Below are positions 1 through 7,530 of a stretch of DNA of 34,888 bases, piece by piece (the first letter of the stretch is position 1; every line of letters begins with the position of its first letter). The notes beneath the pieces are model-generated. The model ran no database searches, was not told where the DNA came from, and was given only the letters and a program-made list of their open reading frames with translations. A program made the translations under genes and the position numbers. Origin of the DNA: an uncultured Bacilli bacterium (lineage in GTDB: Bacteria; Bacillota_I; Bacilli_A; RF39; UBA660); NCBI GenBank assembly GCA_944332695.1, contig CALVKL010000004.1, positions 1-34,888 of the forward strand. The letters are read 5' to 3'.

Positions 1-2444
1 TTAGCTTCTTCACGAGCAAATCTTCCTAATGAACAAATATCTCTTACTAAATCCATTTGTTCTTCTATTTTTTCATCTATTAATTTTTCATCATATTTGG
101 GAAAATCAGCTAAATGAATAGATTCTTCACCAGTTAATTTTTGATATATTTCTTCAGTTAAGAAAGGAGTTATTGGTGCACATAGCTTACATAATGCAAT
201 TAAAACTTCATAAGTAGTTAAATAAACTGCTTTTTTAGATTCAGATAATTCACTATCCCAAAATCTTCTTCGATTACTTCTAATATACCAATTAGATAAA
301 TCATCGTTTAAAAATGGAACTATTAATCTTGCAACTTTATTTAAGTCATACTCTTCATAAGCTGATGTTACATCTTTAATTAATTTATTTAATTTAGATA
401 ATAACCATCTATCAATTAATTCTCTTTTACTTTCTTTAATAGAATACTCTCTTGGATCGATATGATCAGCATTCGCATACATTTCAAAAAATGAATAAGC
501 ATTTTTAAATGTTGATATGTATTTAGAATAAATTTCTTTTAGTCCTGTTTCATCAAATTTTAACGGCGTCCAAACAGGAGATGCATATAACATATAATAT
601 CTTACTGTATCCGCACCATATTTAGTCATTATCTCAGTAGGATCGATTATATTACCAGTTGACTTACTCATTTTTTTACCATAAGCATCTAACATCATAT
701 CATTGACTACAACATTTTTGAAACTCGACTGTCCTGATATAATAGTTGATATAACTAATAATACATAAAACCATCCTCTTGTTTGATCTACTCCTTCAGC
801 GATAAAATCAGCTGGAAATTGTGATTCAAATAATTCTTTATTTTCAAATGGATAATGGAATTGTGCATAAGGCATAGATCCTGAATCAAACCAAACGTCC
901 ATAACATCTTTTACCCTATCCATAACTTTACCACATTTACTGCATTTAATATGTAATTCATCAACATATGGTCTATGTAATTCTATTTTTTTAACATCAA
1001 CATTTTCAATTATTTTTTCTTGTAATTCATCTAGTGAACCAATTACTTCTTTATGTCCACATTCACAAGTCCAAATAGGCATTGGACAACCCCAATATCT
1101 ATTTCTTGATATTCCCCAATCGACCATATTATCTAACCAATTAGCAAATCTTTTTTCACCAATATAATCAGGATACCAATTTACTTTTTTATTAGCTTCA
1201 ATTATCTTATCTTTATAAGCTGTAGTTTTTACATACCAAGCTGGTTTAGCATAATAAATCAAAGGGCTTTTGCATCTCCAACAATGTGGGTAATCATGAA
1301 CTAACTTGATTTTTTTAAATAATTTATCATTTTCTTTTAAATATTTAATAATATCAATTTCTAACTCTGATTCAGTAACAAGTCTTCCTTGCCAAGGACC
1401 TTCGGTATAACAACCATCTTTTCCTACCGGATTAATAAAAGATATTCCGTTTTCTCTACAAACACGATTATCATCTTCTCCATAAGCAGGAGCAATATGA
1501 ACGATACCTGTTCCATCAGAATCAGTAACATAATTATCAGCTAAAACTTCAAAAGCTTTACCTTCAACCTTAGCAAAAGGAAGTAATTGTTCATATTTAA
1601 TGCCTTTTAAATCTGTTCCTTTATATTTTTCTAATAATTTATATTCATCGCCTAAAACTTTATTAACCAAAGATTCAGCTAATATAAATTTATATCCTTG
1701 ACTTTCCACTTTTAAATAAGTCAAATCAGGATTAACACATAAAGCAACATTAGCCATTAAAGTCCAAGGTGTTGTTGTCCATACTAAAAAATAAACGTCT
1801 TCATCCTTCTTTTTAAATGGCACAATAACGGTATTTACTGAATCTTGTTGATAACCTTGCGCAACTTCATTACTAGATAATTCCGTACCACATCTTGGAC
1901 AATAAGGTAATACTTTATTCCCATGATATATTAAACCTTTTTTGTCCATTTCTTTAATTATCCACCATTCAGATTCAATAAATTCATTATCACATGTAAC
2001 ATATGGATGATCACAATCAATAAATTGTCCCATCATATCAGTCACTTTTTTTACTTCGTCTATATTAGTAGCCGTTTCTTTATTGCATTCTTTACAAAAA
2101 TTTTCAATGCCAAATTTTTCAATATCTGATTTGGTTTTAAAACCTAATTTTTTTTCAACATTAACTTCAATAGGAAGACCATGAGTATCAAGACCGATTT
2201 TTCTTAAAACTCGATAACCTTGCATTGTTTTATATTTTGTAAAAGCATCTTTTATAGTTTTGGCGAAAACATGATGAATGCCTGGTTTAGCATTAGCATA
2301 AATAGGTCCGTCATAAAAAACATAATTTTCATTATTTTTTCTATTTTCGATTGATTTATTAAAAATATCATTGTTTTTCCAAAATGATGATACTAGAGCT
2401 TCTACTTCATTAATTTTATTTTTATTTAATTCTTTAAAATTCAT
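1..2444 (-). CDS. ileS: isoleucyl-tRNA synthetase, 3' end cut by window edge
   Basis: Charges tRNA-Ile with isoleucine in the cytoplasm. About 814 residues are visible from the ATG at 2444, which has a strong TAAGGAGGG site just upstream; the C-terminus lies beyond position 1. Class I signatures are present: a HIGH-like GIHH near residues 55-58 within PGIHHVFAKTIKD, and KKMSKS near residue 588. CxxC pairs in the editing/insert regions and RGWFYVLL before KMSKS are typical. The GIHH form and the block KTMQGYRVLRKIGLDTHGLP resemble the eukaryotic-like (type 2) IleRS, a class that is usually mupirocin-insensitive; that assignment is an inference. All tryptophans I checked use TGG. Expression should be controlled by the T-box leader directly upstream. 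Confidence 0.95.
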   Translation of the reverse strand, partial: MNFKELNKNKINEVEALVSSFWKNNDIFNKSIENRKNNENYVFYDGPIYANAKPGIHHVFAKTIKDAFTKYKTMQGYRVLRKIGLDTHGLPIEVNVEKKLGFKTKSDIEKFGIENFCKECNKETATNIDEVKKVTDMMGQFIDCDHPYVTCDNEFIESEWWIIKEMDKKGLIYHGNKVLPYCPRCGTELSSNEVAQGYQQDSVNTVIVPFKKKDEDVYFLVWTTTPWTLMANVALCVNPDLTYLKVESQGYKFILAESLVNKVLGDEYKLLEKYKGTDLKGIKYEQLLPFAKVEGKAFEVLADNYVTDSDGTGIVHIAPAYGEDDNRVCRENGISFINPVGKDGCYTEGPWQGRLVTESELEIDIIKYLKENDKLFKKIKLVHDYPHCWRCKSPLIYYAKPAWYVKTTAYKDKIIEANKKVNWYPDYIGEKRFANWLDNMVDWGISRNRYWGCPMPIWTCECGHKEVIGSLDELQEKIIENVDVKKIELHRPYVDELHIKCSKCGKVMDRVKDVMDVWFDSGSMPYAQFHYPFENKELFESQFPADFIAEGVDQTRGWFYVLLVISTIISGQSSFKNVVVNDMMLDAYGKKMSKSTGNIIDPTEIMTKYGADTVRYYMLYASPVWTPLKFDETGLKEIYSKYISTFKNAYSFFEMYANADHIDPREYSIKESKRELIDRWLLSKLNKLIKDVTSAYEEYDLNKVARLIVPFLNDDLSNWYIRSNRRRFWDSELSESKKAVYLTTYEVLIALCKLCAPITPFLTEEIYQKLTGEESIHLADFPKYDEKLIDEKIEEQMDLVRDICSLGRFAREEA

Positions 2445-2652
2445 AATAACCCTCCTTATGATACAAAAAAAATGATACCTAAAGGGCGAAATATATCCGC
2501 GGTACCACCTTTTTTTTTACTTATTTAACTATAACGCGTTACCGTTTTTATCTTGTCCATAAAAAACATCCAAAGTGATCTATATATTAATTCTTTATTA
2601 GTTTCCACCAATCACTAACTCTCTATCAAAGATATTTAATATATCGTCTTTT
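2445..2652 (-). promoter_or_regulatory. T-box riboswitch leader of ileS (Ile, AUC specifier)
   Basis: On the minus strand the leader carries the T-box core AGGTGGTACCGCGG (2497-2510) with the UGGUACC bulge that pairs with the tRNA acceptor end. The antiterminator is AAAGG-UGGUACC-GCG...CGC-CCUUU. The competing terminator pairs GGUACC with GGUAUC (2473-2479 region), followed by eight U. Stem I shows the AGAGAGTTAGTGATTGGTG block. The likely specifier codon is AUC (complement of 2577-2579) followed by A, matching isoleucine. Uncharged tRNA-Ile is expected to stabilise the antiterminator and switch ileS on. Confidence 0.9.
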
Positions 2653-2658
2653 TCATCT

Positions 2659-2688
2659 GTTATATTTCTATTTTTTCAATATCATCAA
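2659..2688 (-). promoter_or_regulatory. candidate promoter for the ileS T-box transcript
   Basis: On the minus strand TTGATG (2683-2688) and TATAAC (2659-2664) are 18 bp apart. The site lies inside the 3' end of divIVA and would start the transcript near 2652, at the 5' end of the T-box. Confidence 0.45.
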
Positions 2689-3130
2689 CCAGTTCTAACT
2701 GTGTTTCTAAAGTTTCTTTTAATCTTCGTTTAAAAACAATCATATTTCTTCTTAAATTATCTGTTTCTTTTTCTATTTCTTCTGCTTTAATTAAAGCTTC
2801 ATTGACAATACGATTAGCATTTTTCTTTGCATCGCTAACTATTATATCTCTTTCTTGGTAAGCTGTCAACTTAATTTGTTCACTTGTTTTTTCAGCCATT
2901 AAAATTGCTCGTTTCAAATTTTCTTCCATTCTTGCGAATTGAGTGATTTTATCATTTAATTTTTTATTTTCTTCTTCTAAATTATTTAATTGCTCTCCTT
3001 TTAACGTTAATTGCTTATCTTTTTCTTCATTTTCTCTAACTATCGTTTCAACTTTAGCAATTACCTTATCTAAGAAATCATTTACTTCTTCTGGATTGTA
3101 TCCTCTTAAAACACGGCTGAATTTTTCCAT
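2660..3130 (-). CDS. divIVA: DivIVA-family cell division / polarity protein
   Basis: Coiled-coil scaffold that binds curved membrane at poles and septa in Gram-positive bacteria. The N-terminus has the family signature RVLRGYNPEEVNDFLDKV (residues 6-23), followed by a long charged heptad-rich coiled coil (about residues 25-145). At 156 residues it is near the usual size. The start at 3130 has a GAGGTGA site, and an in-frame TGA four codons upstream rules out extension. The protein therefore lacks most of the roughly 10 residues that normally precede the RGY motif and help form the membrane-binding tip. It follows sepF by about 20 nt, so the two are probably co-transcribed as a division pair. 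Confidence 0.88.
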   Translation of the reverse strand: MEKFSRVLRGYNPEEVNDFLDKVIAKVETIVRENEEKDKQLTLKGEQLNNLEEENKKLNDKITQFARMEENLKRAILMAEKTSEQIKLTAYQERDIIVSDAKKNANRIVNEALIKAEEIEKETDNLRRNMIVFKRRLKETLETQLELVDDIEKIEI

Positions 3131-3151
3131 AGCTTCACCTCAAATCAATTT

Positions 3152-3556
3152 TTACCATTCAATATTTATATCTTTATTATCGTGAATATCCTTACCTTCA
3201 GTTTCTTCTGTTATTTTCCCATTTACTTTAACATTATTCGGCGTACATAAAAATATTCCACCACCTATTTTTTGGAGATCTCCTCCGATAGCATATATCG
3301 TTCCACTTAAAAAATCGATAATTCTTTTTGCCTGCTCACTAGTCACTCGTTTTAAATTAACAACCACAGTATTTCTATTTTTTAATTGATCAGCAATTTG
3401 TTGGGTTTCTGAAAAAGCTCTTGGCTCTAATAAAACTAATTTGGTACTACCATCTTCTTCTAATGCCTCACTAGCTTTTAAATTATAATATTGATCGTTT
3501 AGCCCATCAACTAATATGTCATTATCATCACTTGAAAACCATTTTTTTATATTCAT
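3152..3556 (-). CDS. sepF: cell division protein SepF
   Basis: SepF binds FtsZ filaments and the membrane and helps shape the septum. The ATG at 3556 follows AAGGAGGA at good spacing and gives a 134-residue protein starting MNIKKWF, an amphipathic membrane-targeting helix. A longer in-frame start exists upstream but would lie before the ribosome site. The SepF core is clear: the [17 protein letters not shown] region, then VVVNLKRV and [21 protein letters not shown], ending with a short acidic tail. It is first in a sepF-divIVA pair on the minus strand. Confidence 0.93.
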   Translation of the reverse strand: MNIKKWFSSDDNDILVDGLNDQYYNLKASEALEEDGSTKLVLLEPRAFSETQQIADQLKNRNTVVVNLKRVTSEQAKRIIDFLSGTIYAIGGDLQKIGGGIFLCTPNNVKVNGKITEETEGKDIHDNKDINIEW

Positions 3557-3605
3557 ACCCTTTTTCCTCCTTGTTGCATAGATATCTATCCACACTACTA
3601 CAATA

Positions 3606-3634
3606 ATTCTATCACAAATTAAATAAATTGTGAA
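3606..3634 (-). promoter_or_regulatory. sepF-divIVA promoter with overlapping inverted repeat
   Basis: Minus-strand TTCACA (3629-3634), 17-bp spacer and TAGAAT (3606-3611) with an upstream TG (extended -10). The spacer is bounded by an inverted repeat TCACAA (3612-3617) / TTGTGA (3628-3633) that could be a repressor site. Confidence 0.55.
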
Positions 3635-3669
3635 CTATATTTTTAACTTTTTTCATTTTTTTACAAAAC

Positions 3670-3699
3670 AAAAAACGATTTTTGAGCTAAATCGTTTTT
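3670..3699 (-). terminator. intrinsic terminator after glyS
   Basis: Minus-strand hairpin AAAACGATTT / AAATCGTTTT with an AGCTCA-type loop and a following U run, five bases after the glyS stop. Confidence 0.8.
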
Positions 3700-3703
3700 A
3701 ATA

Positions 3704-5074
3704 TTAAAAATTTATTTTTTTATTAATATAATCAATAACTTCATTTATACTTAAAGTTATTTGCTCCATAGTATCTCTATTTCGTAATGTAATAGTATTA
3801 TTATTATTAGTGTCATCGTCAACAGTTATACAAAAAGGCGTCCCAATAATATCATTTCTTCGATATCGCTTTCCAATATTACCAGCATCATCATAATTAA
3901 CCATAAAATGTTTAGATAAATCTTGATATATTTGTAATGCTTTTTCTGAGTGTATCTTTTTAATTAACGGTAATACCGCCACTTTATAAGGCGCTAAAAA
4001 AGGTGATAAACTTAATACTTCCCGAGTTGTTCCATCTTTTAGGGTATCTTCATGATAACTAGCAAACATAACCGCTAAAAATGTACGATCTAATCCATAG
4101 GTAGATTCAATAATATAAGGAATATATTTTTCATTAGTTTCTGGATCTAAATATTCCATACTTTTTCCACTATATTCTTGATGCCGAGATAAATCATAGT
4201 TTGTTCGATTATGAGTCCCATTTATTTCTCCCCAACCAAATGGAAATTTATATTCAATATCACAAGCCGCTTTCGCGTAATGAGCTAATTTTTCATGATC
4301 ATGAAATCTTAAATCTTCTTCTTTTAAACCTAAATCTACAAAGAATTGTTTACCATAATTTTTAAAATAATCATATATCTGTGTATCAGTACCTTCTTTA
4401 CAAAATGTCTGAAATTCCATTTGTTCAAATTCAATTGTACGAAACGTAAAATTACCAGGCGTAATCTCATTTCTAAAAGCTTTACCTATTTGGCCTATAC
4501 TAAATGGAAGCTTTGCTCGCATACTTCTTTGAACATTTAAAAAATTAACATATTCTCCTTGGGCATTTTCTGGTCTTAAATATATAATTGATTTAGAATC
4601 ATTAGTCACGCCACGATAAGTTTGAAACATTAAATTAAATTGTCTAATATCAGTAAAATTAGATTTACCACACTTTGGGCATGGCACTTTATATTGCTTT
4701 ATATATTCTACCATTTGTTGTTGCGTCATTCCATCAGCATGAGCGTTTGGATCAAAATCATCAATTAAATTGTCTGCTCTATGACGAGTTTTGCACTCTT
4801 TACAATCAAGTAATGGATCAGAAAACGAACTAACATGACCTGATGCTTCCCAAACTCTTGGATGCATTAATATATCTGCATCTACTTCATAACTATTTTT
4901 TCTTTCTTGAATAAATCTTTTTCGCCAAGCATCTTTGATATTGTTTTTTAATCTAGTCCCCAAAGGTCCATAATCCCAGGTGTTAGCTAAGCCATCATAT
5001 ATCTCACTACCTTGAAATATAAAGCCATATTGTTTACACAAATTAACCATTTTTTCCATATTCATTTTGTCCAT
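3704..5074 (-). CDS. glyS: glycyl-tRNA synthetase, single-chain (alpha2) type
   Basis: Class II synthetase that charges tRNA-Gly. The ATG at 5074 (MDKMNMEK) follows AAGGAGGAATTT and gives 456 residues, normal for the dimeric single-polypeptide enzyme rather than the GlyQ/GlyS heterotetramer. Visible features: DYGPLGTRLKNNI near the N-terminus, a zinc-binding pair CKEC...CPKC in the insertion, motif 2 (RPENAQGEYVNF, then FRNEITPGNF), motif 3 STYGLDRTFLAVM, and a C-terminal anticodon-binding domain. An upstream in-frame ATG at 5110 lies inside the T-box antiterminator and has no ribosome site. Monocistronic: T-box upstream, terminator downstream. Confidence 0.95.
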   Translation of the reverse strand: MDKMNMEKMVNLCKQYGFIFQGSEIYDGLANTWDYGPLGTRLKNNIKDAWRKRFIQERKNSYEVDADILMHPRVWEASGHVSSFSDPLLDCKECKTRHRADNLIDDFDPNAHADGMTQQQMVEYIKQYKVPCPKCGKSNFTDIRQFNLMFQTYRGVTNDSKSIIYLRPENAQGEYVNFLNVQRSMRAKLPFSIGQIGKAFRNEITPGNFTFRTIEFEQMEFQTFCKEGTDTQIYDYFKNYGKQFFVDLGLKEEDLRFHDHEKLAHYAKAACDIEYKFPFGWGEINGTHNRTNYDLSRHQEYSGKSMEYLDPETNEKYIPYIIESTYGLDRTFLAVMFASYHEDTLKDGTTREVLSLSPFLAPYKVAVLPLIKKIHSEKALQIYQDLSKHFMVNYDDAGNIGKRYRRNDIIGTPFCITVDDDTNNNNTITLRNRDTMEQITLSINEVIDYINKKINF

Positions 5075-5206
5075 AAATTCCTCCTTAAAATAAAATTCTA
5101 TTAGATGCATAAGGACGGCATAACCGTGGTTCCACCTTATTTATTCTAATAGAATCACTTTAAAACATATTGCTCAAGAGATTCCAACCTCTGTCATCAC
5201 ATTGAT
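5075..5206 (-). promoter_or_regulatory. compact T-box leader of glyS with very short Stem I
   Basis: The minus strand shows a T-box antiterminator: AAGG-UGGAACC-ACGG-UUAUG-CCGU-CCUU (5111-5138). The promoter position places the transcript start near 5206, so the leader is only about 130 nt. The 5' domain is reduced to a small hairpin (5175-5193) with arms CAGAG / CUCUUG and an 8-nt loop GUUGGAAU, which contains GGA (glycine), complement of 5183-5185. A second helix pairs ATTCTATTAGA upstream with TCTAATAGAAT downstream of the core, followed by TTTTATTTT, and is the likely terminator. The distal Stem I elements of ordinary T-boxes are not visible. Confidence 0.75.
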
Positions 5207-5212
5207 ATAAAT

Positions 5213-5241
5213 ATTTTATTATATATAAATAATTTAGTCAA
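5213..5241 (-). promoter_or_regulatory. glyS promoter
   Basis: Minus-strand TTGACT (5236-5241), 17-bp spacer and TAAAAT (5213-5218). It defines the short glyS leader. Confidence 0.6.
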
Positions 5242-5373
5242 GAAAAACAAAAATAGTTTTTTCATTTTTTCTTTAAATACTTTTGAAGTCTTTATCAGTC
5301 AAATAAGTAACTTTATCCTTATATTTATTATTTCTAGATTTTTATTTTCATTTTTATATTTCTTATGTTAAAA

Positions 5374-5396
5374 AAAAGTAGTTAAAAACTACTTTT
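5374..5396 (-). terminator. terminator after the CotD-like gene
   Basis: Hairpin AAAGTAGTT / AACTACTTT overlapping the stop codon, with a run of U on the minus strand. Confidence 0.75.
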
Positions 5397-5641
5397 TATC
5401 GAAACATACCGCAGCCACCACAATCATCATTGATGACTTGAGTTTCTTCTGTACACGTATATTTTGGAGTGTAACTATGAACATAATGAACTCTATTAAT
5501 TGTATGAGTATTTATTGGACAAATATGTGGCACTTCACAATAAAAATCTTTCTCTACACAGTTATTGATCATAGGTTCATAAATAGGTTCCATCATTTGT
5601 TGCATTCCTTTATTACAGCAACAAGGTCTTTTATTAAACAT
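5396..5641 (-). CDS. CotD-like spore coat protein
   Basis: 81-residue cysteine- and histidine-rich protein. CCC occurs at residues 7-9, and the CotD-like pattern follows: EPIYEPMINNC, then YCEVPHICPINTHTINRVHY, and a C-terminal CGGCG. CotD family proteins are cross-linked structural components of the inner spore coat, which suggests that the organism makes endospores or descends from spore formers. The start at 5641 is preceded by GGGGGA. It stands alone, with its own terminator and pseudogenes upstream. Family assignment rests on the P-x-I/C/H-rich spacing, not on strong identity. Confidence 0.6.
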   Translation of the reverse strand: MFNKRPCCCNKGMQQMMEPIYEPMINNCVEKDFYCEVPHICPINTHTINRVHYVHSYTPKYTCTEETQVINDDCGGCGMFR

Positions 5642-5733
5642 TTTAATCCCCCTTACCTATTTTATAATATGATTAATAAAAATTGTGGTATATGTATTTG
5701 TACCAAAAAATATTAGTTATTTTCTCATGTTAT

Positions 5734-6035
5734 TTATCTTTCATCTCTAATAATGTATTCCGTTGTGAATAATTCATTATATACTTTATCTAAAAAAGAT
5801 AACAATTTATCATAAAATTCACAAAAATTATAGATTATAATCGATTTATCAAATTCATGACACCTTTTACTTTCTAAAGATTAACGATAAAAGATTTCCA
5901 TCAAACCTGAGTCATACACTCCAAAAATCAAATCGTTATTAATGAGTGTTTTTTAAAGTTTTTCACAATCTTTTTTATATCTATCTGATATTTCATTTTT
6001 TGAAAAGCACCAAACAAAAATTTTCAAACTATATC
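5734..6035 (-). pseudogene. decayed gene of unknown function
   Basis: One minus-strand frame reads like coding sequence but is broken by two TAA codons. Segments in order are: a start-like stretch containing KIFVWCFSKNEISDRYKKD; stop; KTLINNDLIFGVYDSGLMEIF; stop; then a stretch containing CHEFDKSIIIYNFCEFYDKL and LFTTEYIIRDER, ending at the TAA at 5734. Codon use matches neighbouring genes. I do not recognise the family. The 480-nt stretch 5642-6121 holds only this relic. It adjoins a second pseudogene. Confidence 0.45.
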
Positions 6036-6121
6036 ATTCTCTCTTAATTTTAAAGCTAATGTTTTTTAATTATATCATACAAAAAGACATCTTTTATTAA
6101 AATGTCTTAAAATTTATTAAT

Positions 6122-6630
6122 TTAAAGTATCATATTATTTATTTTTTTATTGTTTAAAATAATCACATTTTGATTTGTTTCTTTTAAATTTTTGATTGTA
6201 TTATTTTTGTGCTTTAAGTCTTTATTAAGCCATTGTAATAATTGAAGTAATGAATTAAGTGTTGGTTTATAACTATAACTTTCTAAATTTAATTTTTGTC
6301 TTACCCATCTTCTTATTAAACGATAATATAAACAATATCTTTTTAAATCGATATAGTAAATCACATCTGCTATTTTTAAAGCTTCGCTAAAGCAATCTCG
6401 TCCAACATCTTCTATAATCCAACTTTTATTCTTTATAATGTTATTGAACATTTTATCTCTTTCTAATACACTTCTTTTTATATCTCCTTTATCATCATCT
6501 CAAACAACTTTATCTAATTCATAATATTTAATTTCTAATTTTTTAGATAAAATTTTAGAAAGTGTGTTTTACCTGAACTTACTGATCCAATAACGTATAT
6601 TCTTTTATATTTTATATTCTTTTCACTCAT
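6122..6630 (-). pseudogene. P-loop kinase / DNA topology-modulation protein family, frameshifted
   Basis: The reading starts at 6630 (MSEKNIKYKRIYVIGSVSSGKT), a Walker A motif of the FlaR/topology-modulation group of adenylate-kinase-like proteins. One base is missing right after GKT (about 6561-6570), where AAAACACAC should probably read AAAACAACAC. In the next frame the text resumes as LSKILSKKLEIKYYELDKVV, then TGA at 6500-6502 where the family normally has tryptophan, then DDDKGDIKRSVLERDKM and an intact C-terminal 109-codon part with SWIIEDVGRDCF, ADVIYYIDL and RLIRRWVRQKLNLE. The family call comes from this recognisable order. It is broken at two sites, so non-functional unless one is an assembly error. 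Confidence 0.75.
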
Positions 6631-6633
6631 ATT

Positions 6634-7530
6634 TTATATATTATTTCGCATATTTTTACTAACCATTTCTTTTTCTTCGGTTAAATATTTTATTCGTTCA
6701 ATAATCCTTTTAGCTTTAACTAGCTCAACACTATCTTTAGTTTGAGACAAATGCTGTTCTAGATTGGCAATTGATAAATTAGAAGTGATGAAAGTTGGTA
6801 AATTATTGTCCATACGATTTTGTAAAATAGAACATAATATTTCATCTCTTGACCAAGAAGTTACCGCTTCGGCGCCTAAATCATCAATTAATAATAATGG
6901 TACATTTTTAACATACTCGAACTTTTCATCATAATCACTATCAAAAGAAGATTTTAAATCTCTTAAAAATTCTGGCCAAAAGATAATAGCACTTTTAATA
7001 TTTTTTTTAGCTAATTCATTAAAAGTAGCCACAATCAAATAAGTTTTCCCACAACCAAAATTACCAGTTAAATATAATCCTTTACCAGTAGGATTGTTAA
7101 TAAAATTATTTAACCATAATATTGTATCTTTTCGACTAGCGATTCTTTTTTCTACTTTATCCCAGCAAGCATCAATATAACTATCAGGCAAATTATAATA
7201 TTTAACATTTTTTGTAAAACTATATTTTTTATCTTGATTTAATTTATATTTACAAGGCTTATAATGAAACTGAACTATTTTATTAGCTACTTTAGGCAAG
7301 TAAGCATATCCTAACATTTTATTTTGACATTCACTTAAACCTGAACAATTAAGACAATTATGATATTCAAAAAAACATTCTTCTAAAGTTGAAGTATATT
7401 TCATAAGTATCTCATCAGGTATTTTTAATTTAGAAACAAATTCTTTAAAATCATTATTTTCTAAAGCTTCTTCATATGATTTTTGTAATTGCTTTTTATC
7501 AAAACCTAAAGATTCACTTACTTTAATCAT
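6634..7530 (-). CDS. dnaI: primosomal protein DnaI, helicase loader
   Basis: AAA+ ATPase that loads the replicative helicase DnaC at oriC and at restarting forks. 298 residues. The N-terminal zinc region has C52, H57, C59, C62 and C68. The AAA+ core shows Walker A GNFGCGKT (156-163), Walker B LLLIDD (212-217), a sensor-1 TSN near 249-251 and an arginine-rich segment near 275-279. The ATG overlaps the TGA of the upstream dnaB (ATGA), so translation is coupled. This dnaB-dnaI order is standard in Bacilli. The pseudogene downstream begins four bases after the stop. Confidence 0.93.
   Translation of the reverse strand: MIKVSESLGFDKKQLQKSYEEALENNDFKEFVSKLKIPDEILMKYTSTLEECFFEYHNCLNCSGLSECQNKMLGYAYLPKVANKIVQFHYKPCKYKLNQDKKYSFTKNVKYYNLPDSYIDACWDKVEKRIASRKDTILWLNNFINNPTGKGLYLTGNFGCGKTYLIVATFNELAKKNIKSAIIFWPEFLRDLKSSFDSDYDEKFEYVKNVPLLLIDDLGAEAVTSWSRDEILCSILQNRMDNNLPTFITSNLSIANLEQHLSQTKDSVELVKAKRIIERIKYLTEEKEMVSKNMRNNI

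Noticed and set aside
5075-5110. Longer GlyRS starting at 5110
   Set aside because: It would lie inside the T-box antiterminator/terminator, without a ribosome site.
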